A stretch of 5,050 nt of DNA from assembly GCA_964627045.1 (NCBI GenBank), contig CAZVIK010000271.1, positions 1 through 5,050 on the forward strand, in the 5' to 3' direction. Below, one piece after another: positions 1 through 5,050 of this stretch; position 1 is the stretch's first letter; each line of letters starts with the position of its first letter. The notes under the pieces are model-generated. The model searched no databases, was not told where the DNA came from, and was given only the letters and a program-made list of their open reading frames with translations. The DNA is from CAZVIK01 sp964627045 (GTDB lineage Bacteria > Acidobacteriota > Terriglobia > Bryobacterales > Bryobacteraceae). Made by a program: the position numbers and the translations under genes.

Positions 1-522
1 AAGAGCCGTTCGCGCGTGGCTCGCGTTTCCCTGCGCCCGCGCCGCTGCCGGCCGTTGCGCGAGACCCTGGAAGCGATTGAAGCGGCCGACCTGATTACTC
101 TGGGCCCCGGCTCGCTGTTCACCAGCATCGTCCCGAACCTGCTGGTGCAGGGCATCCCCGAGGCCATTCGCCGGTCGCCCGCACTGAAGCTGTACGTGTC
201 CAATCTCATGTGGCAACCAGGGGAGACCGAAGGGTTCACGGCCGCCGATCACGTCGACGTGATCCTGGACCACGCGGGCGGTCCGCTGTTGGACGCGGTC
301 CTGATCAACACGCGTCCCATCCCCAGAACGCTACAGCGGAAGTACGCCAGGCAGCGCGCGCAGGTGGTGGCCAACGACGTGGAACGCCTGGAGGCCATGG
401 GTCTGACCGTCCTTACCGCCGAACTGGCCGAACTGCGCGACCAAGTGCGCCACGATCCGGTCGCACTGGCCGGACGCCTGCTCGAGGTGGCCTCCGACGG
501 GCGCCGGCGCGCGCGCCGCTGA
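1..522 (+). CDS. glmR (yvcK): GlmR/YvcK-family (CofD-like) UDP-sugar-binding regulator, C-terminal part
   Basis: The frame is open from position 1 and ends at TGA 520-522, giving 173 residues; the N-terminal half lies outside the window. A GTG at 16 is in frame but is not the real start, because family-like sequence (L-x-P-x-x-x-R-P-L-x-E-T-L-E-A-I) straddles it. Seen: the glycine-rich signature LGPGSLFTSIVPNLL (about residues 34-48), NLMWQPGET (about 68-76), a DHV motif, and the late N-T-R-P-I stretch, all typical of the YvcK branch of the CofD-like fold. Known of the family: B. subtilis YvcK/GlmR binds UDP-GlcNAc, is needed for growth on gluconeogenic carbon, and influences GlmS and cell-wall precursor supply. 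The full family length is about 320 residues, so roughly half is present. The protein is cytoplasmic. The Arg-rich tail (R-R-R-A-R-R) is a poorly conserved end. It lies 29 bases before glmU on the same strand, which fits co-expression. The family call is firm; the regulatory role is inferred by homology. Confidence 0.9.
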   Translation, partial: KSRSRVARVSLRPRRCRPLRETLEAIEAADLITLGPGSLFTSIVPNLLVQGIPEAIRRSPALKLYVSNLMWQPGETEGFTAADHVDVILDHAGGPLLDAVLINTRPIPRTLQRKYARQRAQVVANDVERLEAMGLTVLTAELAELRDQVRHDPVALAGRLLEVASDGRRRARR

Positions 523-551
523 AACGGGCCTGGATGCGTCAGAATGGTCCT

Positions 552-1943
552 ATGGAAAGCTCCGTCACCGCGCTCATTCTCGCCGCCGGCCTCGGCACGA
601 GGATGAAATCCAAGAAGGCCAAGGTTCTGCATCATGCCGGGGGGCACTCGTTGGTGGAGCACGTCGCCGATGTGGCGCTGGGCGTCGCGGGACCGGACCG
701 CGTCGTGGTCGTCGTGGGGCACCAGGAGGACGAGGTGCGGGGCGCGCTGCGGGGCCGCCGCGTCCGGTTCGCACGGCAATCCGAGCAGAAAGGTACGGGC
801 CACGCCGTCCTGTGCTGCCGGGACGAGGCGGCGCGGGAGGACGGCCTGGTCCTGATCCTGTACGGCGATTGCCCGCTTCTCACCCCGGCCACCGTGTTGC
901 GCCTGTTGGAGGAGCACCGGAGCAGCCGGGCCGGCGCTACGGTCCTGACGACGGAACTCGACGACCCGGCGGGCTACGGCCGCATCGTGCGCGACGCCGG
1001 GGGCGAGGTCGCCGCCATCGTGGAACACAAGGCGGCCGGACCATCCGAACTGGCGATTCGTGAGGTGAACACCGGCATCTACTGCTTTGAGAGCGGCTTG
1101 CTCTGGGGTCACCTCGATCAGATCCGCGCGGATAACGCCGCCGGCGAGTTCTATCTCACCGACATCGTAGCGCTGCTCCGGAAACACGGCCACCGCGTGA
1201 ACGGCGTGCTGCACCGCGACTCCCAGGAATTGCTGGGGATTAACACGCGTGTGGAATTGGCCGCCGCTGACCGCGTGCTGCGCGAGCGTACCGCCCGCCG
1301 CCTGATGCTGGAGGGGGTCACCATCGAGAAGCCGGAGACCGTGACGATCGACGCGCAGGCGCGAATCGGAAGAGATACAGTGGTCGGACCGTTCGCCCAG
1401 ATCCTGGGGGCGTCCGAGATCGGCGAGGACTGCCGGATCGGCGCCTGCTCGATCGTGCAGGATTCCAGGTTGGGCGAGGGCGTGACGGTGGCTCCGTTCA
1501 CCGTGGTGGCGGATTGCGAACTGGAAGACGGCGTGCAGGCGGGGCCCTTCGCGCGGCTGCGCATGGGGAGCCCCCAGGAAGCCGGAGCGCGGGTGGGGCA
1601 CTTCGTCGAGATGAAGAAGACGCGCCTTGGGGCCGGCTCGAAATCCATGCACCTGGCGTATCTCGGGGATTCCATCATCGGCTCGAAGGCGAACATCGGC
1701 GCCGGGACCATCACCTGCAATTACGATGGCGCCAAGAAGCACCAGACCGTCATCGAAGACGGGGCGTTCGTGGGCAGCAACTCCACCCTGGTCGCGCCGG
1801 TCCGGATCGGAGCGGGCAGCTACGTGGGCGCCGGCTCCGTGATCACCCATGAGGTGCCTGCCGAGGCGCTGGCCCTGGGCCGGGGGCGCCAGGAAAACAA
1901 GCCGGAGTGGGCCAAAAAACGGCGCGAGCGCACTCGAAGCTAG
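552..1943 (+). CDS. glmU: Bifunctional GlmU: GlcN-1-P acetyltransferase / GlcNAc-1-P uridylyltransferase
   Basis: A complete 463-residue protein, close to the usual 450-460. It makes UDP-GlcNAc in the cytoplasm: acetyl-CoA acetylates glucosamine-1-phosphate, then UTP is used to form UDP-GlcNAc for peptidoglycan and other envelope glycans. N-terminal uridylyltransferase domain: LAAGLGTRM (residues 10-18), K24, Q79-KGTGHAV, YGDCPL with metal-binding D106, VEHK with E158, N173-TGIY, and N231 in GINTR, the second Mg ligand position. C-terminal left-handed beta-helix (about 255-445): hexapeptide repeats, GPFARLRMG, HFVEMKKTRLG, catalytic-type H367 in MHLAYLGD, then NIGAGTITCNYDG. All key residues seem present. 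ATG 552 is chosen because it puts LILAAG at residue 8. An in-frame ATG at 534 would add six residues, and neither has a clear Shine-Dalgarno site. The open frame reaching back to 210 is just overlap with the upstream gene. It follows glmR by 29 bases, and the stop is TAG. Confidence 0.97.
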   Translation: MESSVTALILAAGLGTRMKSKKAKVLHHAGGHSLVEHVADVALGVAGPDRVVVVVGHQEDEVRGALRGRRVRFARQSEQKGTGHAVLCCRDEAAREDGLVLILYGDCPLLTPATVLRLLEEHRSSRAGATVLTTELDDPAGYGRIVRDAGGEVAAIVEHKAAGPSELAIREVNTGIYCFESGLLWGHLDQIRADNAAGEFYLTDIVALLRKHGHRVNGVLHRDSQELLGINTRVELAAADRVLRERTARRLMLEGVTIEKPETVTIDAQARIGRDTVVGPFAQILGASEIGEDCRIGACSIVQDSRLGEGVTVAPFTVVADCELEDGVQAGPFARLRMGSPQEAGARVGHFVEMKKTRLGAGSKSMHLAYLGDSIIGSKANIGAGTITCNYDGAKKHQTVIEDGAFVGSNSTLVAPVRIGAGSYVGAGSVITHEVPAEALALGRGRQENKPEWAKKRRERTRS

Positions 1944-1965
1944 CCGCCCGGTCCGGCGAGTCGGC

Positions 1966-1971
1966 TATACT
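1966..1971 (+). promoter_or_regulatory. Possible -10 element of a leaderless transcript
   Basis: TATACT sits eight bases before the ATG at 1980, in the 36-base gap after glmU. It matches five of six bases of the sigma-70 consensus TATAAT. No Shine-Dalgarno sequence lies in front of the ATG. A -10 box this close would start transcription at or near the ATG, giving a leaderless or nearly leaderless mRNA. The expected -35 region (about 1943-1948, GCCGCC) does not match TTGACA, so the call rests on the hexamer and its spacing alone. Confidence 0.35.
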
Positions 1972-1979
1972 TTGAAACG

Positions 1980-2510
1980 ATGTCCAAACGAATCCTCTGT
2001 GTCACCCTCGCCGCGTTGGCGCTGGGCGTCGTGTCGGGCTGCAAGCGCACGCCCCCGAAGGCCGAGGCCACCATCGAGGAAGGGCCCGTCCTGGAGTCCA
2101 TGCTGCAAGTGGGCGACCCAAAGGCGGCCACCCAACTCGTCAAGGGGTTTCACGACGTTGAGGCGGGGAGTTGGCGCTGGACCGCGGGCCGGTTCTCGGT
2201 TAGCCTGAGCCCGCCCGCCGGCGCCGCCGAGCGCGGCGCGCGGCTCATCCTGCGGCTGACGGTGCCCGATCCGGTAATCCAAAGGCTTTCGGCGGTGAAG
2301 CTGTCGGCCAGCGTGGACGGCGTGGCTCTCCCCGAGGAGACCTTCAACAAGGCGGGACAATACGTTTACTCCCGCGATGTCCCGCCGGCGGCGGTCGCCA
2401 AACGCACCGTGATCGTGGACTTCGCGCTCGACAAGAGCCTGCCGCCCAGCGCCTCCGACCAGCGCGAGTTGGGACTGGTGGTTTCGGCCGTCGGCTTTGA
2501 AGCCAAATGA
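1980..2510 (+). CDS. Lipoprotein with a predicted beta-sandwich-like domain, unknown function
   Basis: 176 residues. The N-terminus is a type II (lipoprotein) signal peptide: basic K3-R4, hydrophobic core 5-18, and lipobox V18-S19-G20-C21, so mature protein starts at lipidated Cys21 and faces the periplasm, membrane-anchored. The signal peptide makes ATG 1980 the likely start. After a linker (22-55) comes one soluble domain with beta-type alternation: W65-R66-W67, VDG at 112-114, a YVYSRDVP segment near 128-135, and RELGLVV at 162-168. I do not recognise a named family. The domain resembles the segment encoded at 3857-4375 (W-R-W, V-D-G, R-E-L-G-L-V in the same order), suggesting a shared origin. 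Its stop overlaps the next gene's ATG (ATGA, 2507-2510), so translational coupling with the membrane protein is likely and the two probably act together at the envelope. No catalytic motif is visible; binding of glycan or partner protein is a guess. Confidence 0.85.
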   Translation: MSKRILCVTLAALALGVVSGCKRTPPKAEATIEEGPVLESMLQVGDPKAATQLVKGFHDVEAGSWRWTAGRFSVSLSPPAGAAERGARLILRLTVPDPVIQRLSAVKLSASVDGVALPEETFNKAGQYVYSRDVPPAAVAKRTVIVDFALDKSLPPSASDQRELGLVVSAVGFEAK

Positions 2511-3856
2511 GCCGGGTTGCCCGCGCCGCCTACTGGACCGTCCCGAGCCTGTTTTGTATCGCGCTGTATTGGCTGGGCCTGAAGACCTGGTTCCTGCAAG
2601 ACGACTTCGCCTGGCTGAGCCTGAACCGGCAGCTTCAGGAAACCGGGGACCTTTGGTCGCTCCTGTTTACGCCGCAGGCGCAAGGCACCATCCGGCCGCT
2701 CAGCGAGCGCGCGTTTTTCCTGGCGCTCCACGGCCTGTTCGGCATGGACGCCCTACCCTTCCGGATTGTGGTGTTCGCCACGCAGTGCGCCAATCTGCTT
2801 CTGCTAAGTTCCATCGCCCTGCGGTTGACCGGCTCGCGCATGGCAGGGTTCCTGGCGCCGGTGCTTTGGGCCGCCAACGGGACGCTGGCGACGGCGATGT
2901 CCTGGACCTCGGCCTACAACCAGGTCCTGTGCGGGTTCTTCGTGCTGGCTGCTTTCCGGGCGCTCTTGGCGTACATCGACACCGGAAAGCGCCGCTACCT
3001 GGCGTTGCAGTGGCTGTTGTTTCTGCTCGGGTTCGGCGCGCTGGAGATCATGGTGGTATATCCGGCGATGGCCGCCGCCTACATCGGCCTGATGGCGCGC
3101 CGTTATTGGCGCGGGGCCCTGTGCCTCTTCCTGCCGTCGGTTCTGTACACCGCCATCCATTGGCACTACGCGCCGAAGCCGGCTTCGGGTCCCTACGCCA
3201 TGCACTGGACCTCGTCGATGCTGGCGACGTTGTGGACCTATTGGAGCTACGCGCTCGGTCCCGCCAATCTCCAGTCGGCTTCGATGGCGCTTCGCCGGTG
3301 GATGACGCTGGCCGGGACGCTGGCGCTCACTGGCGGCCTGGCCGCGGTCGTGTGGTTCCAGCTTCGGCGCGGAAACCGGCTGGGGCTGTTTCTGCTCGCC
3401 TGTTTCGGGATCCTGTTGGGGCCGGTGCTTCCGCTCCGGGACCACATTTCGGAATACTATCTGACGATGCCGGTGTTCGCCCTGGCCGTACTCGGCGCCT
3501 GGGGACTGCGTCTGGCGTGGCTATCGCGTTGGCCCGTGAGAGCCGCCGCTCTGGCGCTGGCGGGCATCTACTTTGCGAGTTCCCTTCCGGCGGCCCGCGC
3601 GTTGACCACGTGGCGCTACCATCTCGGCGAGCGTGTGGAATCGCTGGTCGCGGGCCTGGTGCGCGCGCGGGAGTTGTATCCGGACAAGGCCATCCTCCTG
3701 AGCGATCTGCCGAGCGACGTGTTCTGGGGGGCGCTGGTCGACAAGGCCCACTGGACGGCGGGCGTACAGAACGTGTACCTGGTTCCCGGAAGTGAATCGG
3801 CCATTCAAGCCCATCCGGAATTGGCGTCGGTCTCCGACTACGTGCTGCCGGTTTAG
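2507..3856 (+). CDS. Polytopic membrane protein, GT-C glycosyltransferase-like; ended by an in-frame amber
   Basis: 449 residues. By eye there are about 10-12 hydrophobic helices: roughly 10-25, 86-108, 112-132, 139-157, 163-195 (long, perhaps two), 201-219, 237-251, 265-286, 291-310, 319-340 and 344-364. The first loop after helix 1 carries FLQDDFAWL with D32-D33, followed by RPLSE (63-67). An acidic motif at this place is typical of GT-C enzymes, which use polyprenyl-phosphate sugars on the outer face of the membrane. EYYLTMP (316-322) in a late loop also fits. The tail (367-449) is soluble. Sequence similarity to named PMT/ArnT families is not obvious, so 'glycosyltransferase' is inferred and donor and acceptor are unknown. 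The ATG overlaps the lipoprotein stop by ATGA. The reading frame does not end naturally: after TAG 3854-3856 the same frame continues as coding sequence to 4375, so this is probably the N-terminal three quarters of a protein of about 620 residues. It may be a split gene or pseudogene. Confidence 0.8.
   Translation: MSRVARAAYWTVPSLFCIALYWLGLKTWFLQDDFAWLSLNRQLQETGDLWSLLFTPQAQGTIRPLSERAFFLALHGLFGMDALPFRIVVFATQCANLLLLSSIALRLTGSRMAGFLAPVLWAANGTLATAMSWTSAYNQVLCGFFVLAAFRALLAYIDTGKRRYLALQWLLFLLGFGALEIMVVYPAMAAAYIGLMARRYWRGALCLFLPSVLYTAIHWHYAPKPASGPYAMHWTSSMLATLWTYWSYALGPANLQSASMALRRWMTLAGTLALTGGLAAVVWFQLRRGNRLGLFLLACFGILLGPVLPLRDHISEYYLTMPVFALAVLGAWGLRLAWLSRWPVRAAALALAGIYFASSLPAARALTTWRYHLGERVESLVAGLVRARELYPDKAILLSDLPSDVFWGALVDKAHWTAGVQNVYLVPGSESAIQAHPELASVSDYVLPV
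3854..3856 (+). other. In-frame amber codon interrupting the membrane-protein gene
   Basis: TAG follows ...DYVLPV and is followed in the same frame by VAVRAIEENRAVVYSAAGE and then more than 160 further sense codons. The distance from ATG 2507 to GTG 3890 is 1383 bases, exactly 461 codons, so no frameshift is involved. The base after the stop is G. glmU also ends in TAG at 1941-1943, at its normal family length, which argues against TAG being reassigned to an amino acid in this genome. Simple explanations are a point nonsense mutation or a base-calling error. Stop-codon readthrough is possible but unsupported. Confidence 0.85.
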
Positions 3857-3874
3857 GTAGCCGTTCGTGCGATC

Positions 3875-3880
3875 GAGGAG
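3875..3880 (+). promoter_or_regulatory. Shine-Dalgarno-like GAGGAG before GTG 3890
   Basis: GAGGAG lies nine bases upstream of the in-frame GTG at 3890, which is good spacing for a ribosome binding site, and 18 bases after the amber codon. It could let ribosomes restart and make the C-terminal domain separately. The same bases also encode Glu-Glu in the uninterrupted reading frame, so the match may be accidental. It is the main reason to place a start at 3890 if the segment is translated on its own. Confidence 0.35.
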
Positions 3881-3889
3881 AATCGCGCG

Positions 3890-4375
3890 GTGGTCTACTC
3901 CGCCGCCGGCGAGCGGCTGCGCAACGTGACGGCGGTTTTCCGGGAGACGGCGCGCACGCGTTGGGGCGCTTCGGAACTCCCATTCCGCATCGACGCCGGA
4001 AGCCCCCTGTTTGCAGACCAACTGGGTCCCACATGGCACGCCGTGGAAGGCGCGTACCGGTGGATGCCCAAGCGAGCCACCGTGTTTCTGCACGGGCCCG
4101 CCAACGGGGCCGCGAAACTGTACCTTTCGGGCTTCTGTGCGGCGGCATTGGTGAAGGAGAAGCCGCTTCCGGTCACCGTGAGCGTGGATGGCGCCGTAGC
4201 GGGACGCGAGATCCTCACCAAGCCTGACGCCGCTTTCGACCTGGCGGTCCCGTTACCCGCGTCTTCGGTGGGCAAGCCGCGAATCGAGGTTGCCATCGAG
4301 GTGGGGCACACCTTCGTCGCACCCTCCGACGGGCGGGAATTGGGCCTGGTCTTCGGTACGATCTCGATCCGCTGA
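3890..4375 (+). CDS. C-terminal soluble beta-domain of the interrupted membrane protein
   Basis: 161 residues if started at GTG 3890. Coding-like sequence actually begins at 3857, directly after the amber, in frame with the upstream gene. There is no signal peptide or membrane segment, so as a separate product it would stay in the cytoplasm. As the tail of the membrane protein it would be placed by the last helix, presumably outside. Landmarks: a leading helix-like part (VYSAAGERLRNVT), W49 and W58 around VEGAYRWM, VDG at 99-101, and RELGLVF at 149-155 close to the end. The order matches the domain of the lipoprotein encoded at 1980-2510. G/C-rich third positions and the lack of further stops show no decay. 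I recall acidobacterial membrane proteins in which such a domain is fused to the helices; that is memory, not a search. Either this is the tail of a recently broken gene or an independent reinitiated gene. The stop is TGA, seven bases from the convergent methyltransferase gene. Confidence 0.65.
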   Translation: MVYSAAGERLRNVTAVFRETARTRWGASELPFRIDAGSPLFADQLGPTWHAVEGAYRWMPKRATVFLHGPANGAAKLYLSGFCAAALVKEKPLPVTVSVDGAVAGREILTKPDAAFDLAVPLPASSVGKPRIEVAIEVGHTFVAPSDGRELGLVFGTISIR

Positions 4376-4382
4376 GGCGCGG

Positions 4383-5050
4383 CTACTTTTTCCCGACGAC
4401 CACCAGGCGCATCGCCTCGCGGTCGTAGGCGCGGCCGTCCAGCCCGCCGAGAATCGCGACCTCGCGGAAGCCCGCCTGTTCGAACATCCAGGCCAGTTCC
4501 GCTCCGGCAAACAGGCGGTGTTCGAACACGAACTCGCGCGGCTCGCGGCCTCCGCCGACAAAAAGCCAGCGGCTGTTCATCCGCTCCCACCCCGGCGTGA
4601 CTTCCCGTTCTTGAAGCCAGAAGCGGCCGGAGGAAGTCTCCTGCCAATGCCGCGGCGTGAACACGCGCGCCAGAACCTCTTTGCCGATCGTTTCGAGCGC
4701 GAACCCCGCGCCCGCGCGCAACGAGGAATGGACGTTGCGCAGGACTGTGATGTCGTCCTCGCGCGACTCGAAGTACCCGAACGAGGTGAACAGGCAGATC
4801 GCGCCGTCAAACGCGGATTCCCGCCGGAAGTCCAGCATGCTCCGCTGAACCCACTCGACGGTCACGCCGGCGCCGGAAGCCCTCCGGCCGGCCTGGTCCA
4901 GGTAGAGACGGTTGCGGTCCACGCCCGTGACCCGGAACTGCGCGCGGGCCAGCGCGATCGAATGCCGCCCGGCGCCGCAGCCCAGGTCGAGCACGCGTGC
5001 CCCGGCGCTCAGGCCAAGCAGCGATGCGGCGAGTTTCGCCTCCTGCTCGG
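4383..5050 (-). CDS. Class I SAM-dependent methyltransferase, N-terminus cut by window edge
   Basis: The frame enters at 5048 and ends with TAG (plus-strand CTA at 4383-4385), giving 221 visible residues. A GTG at 4994 is in frame but falls inside motif I, so the true start is beyond the window, probably a few dozen residues upstream. Seen: motif I VLDLGCGAG (about residues 19-27, the SAM-binding glycine loop), the acidic end of strand 2 in GVDRN, an acidic S-M-L-D-F turn after strand 3, FDGAICLFTSFGYF (strand 4), an L-R-A-G-A-G turn before strand 5, and a C-terminal part with EHRLF, F-x-Q-A-G-F-R-E-V and GGLDG-x-x-Y-D ending in R-L-V-V-V-G-K-K. This is a stand-alone cytosolic methyltransferase of the Methyltransf_11/25 type; the substrate cannot be told. 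It runs convergently toward the preceding gene and has no evident functional link to it. Confidence 0.9.
   Translation of the reverse strand, partial: EQEAKLAASLLGLSAGARVLDLGCGAGRHSIALARAQFRVTGVDRNRLYLDQAGRRASGAGVTVEWVQRSMLDFRRESAFDGAICLFTSFGYFESREDDITVLRNVHSSLRAGAGFALETIGKEVLARVFTPRHWQETSSGRFWLQEREVTPGWERMNSRWLFVGGGREPREFVFEHRLFAGAELAWMFEQAGFREVAILGGLDGRAYDREAMRLVVVGKK

Noticed and set aside
210..551. N-terminal extension of the glmU frame
   Set aside because: It overlaps the end of the GlmR coding region, its translation is Arg/Gly-rich and unlike GlmU, and GlmU proteins begin just before the LAAGxGTRM motif, which fits ATG 552.
249..1850. 533-codon open frame on the minus strand opposite glmU
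   Set aside because: It lies antisense to a complete, motif-rich glmU. Long antisense frames are common opposite GC-rich coding DNA, and its translation is rich in Arg, His, Gly and Pro with no recognisable domain.
1944..1965. Possible terminator after glmU (GCCGCCCGG...CCGGCGAGTCGGC)
   Set aside because: Pairing is short and imperfect and no T-run follows, so it does not support an intrinsic terminator.
2497..3795. 432-codon plus-strand frame overlapping the membrane-protein gene
   Set aside because: Its translation is Arg/Gly/Ala/Pro-rich with no hydrophobic pattern or motif. The 2507 frame has clear membrane helices and an ATGA-coupled start.
3854..3856. Amber recoding as pyrrolysine or a reassigned codon
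   Set aside because: No pyl genes are in the window, glmU uses TAG as a normal stop, and no recoding structure was recognised. Mutation, error or reinitiation is simpler.
3327..4148. 273-codon minus-strand frame spanning the amber site
   Set aside because: Low-complexity Arg/Pro/Ser-rich translation with no domain; a shadow of the plus-strand coding frame.
1..5050. Defence system, mobile element or CRISPR
   Set aside because: No transposase, integrase, nuclease, inverted-repeat ends or regularly spaced repeats were seen on either strand.

Overview
The window is a GC-rich (roughly two thirds G+C by eye), gene-dense bacterial chromosome segment. Its closest feel is an Acidobacteriota genome of the Bryobacterales/Solibacter type. 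That placement is an inference from codon use, the wording of the GlmR/YvcK and GlmU proteins, and a lineage-typical membrane protein with a C-terminal 'RELGLV' beta domain. It is not proven by any marker here. No tRNA, rRNA, CRISPR array, insertion sequence or phage gene is visible.

Layout. (1) Positions 1-522, plus strand: the C-terminal half of a GlmR/YvcK (CofD-like) protein cut by the window edge. (2) 552-1943, plus: complete glmU, the bifunctional enzyme making UDP-N-acetylglucosamine. (3) 1980-2510, plus: a 176-residue lipoprotein of unknown function. (4) 2507-3856, plus: a polytopic membrane protein resembling GT-C glycosyltransferases, overlapping the lipoprotein by ATGA. (5) 3857-4375, plus: a soluble C-terminal domain in the same reading frame as gene 4, separated from it only by one TAG codon at 3854-3856. 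An independent start at GTG 3890 is possible. (6) 5050-4383, minus: a class I SAM-dependent methyltransferase, convergent with the rest and cut at its N-terminus by the window edge.

How they fit together. GlmR binds UDP-GlcNAc in Firmicutes and tunes its synthesis, and GlmU makes that molecule, so the first two genes form a sensible precursor-supply pair. The lipoprotein and membrane protein form a second, tightly coupled unit with its own possible leaderless promoter. They look like cell-envelope proteins, plausibly glycan-related, but their substrate cannot be read from sequence.

The two most notable observations are these. The membrane protein's reading frame is broken by a single amber codon with intact coding sequence on both sides. 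The domain beyond the amber also resembles the periplasmic domain of the upstream lipoprotein (shared W-R-W, V-D-G and R-E-L-G-L-V landmarks), so the locus holds a lipid-anchored and a membrane-protein-linked version of one domain. I found no convincing new defence or mobile system.
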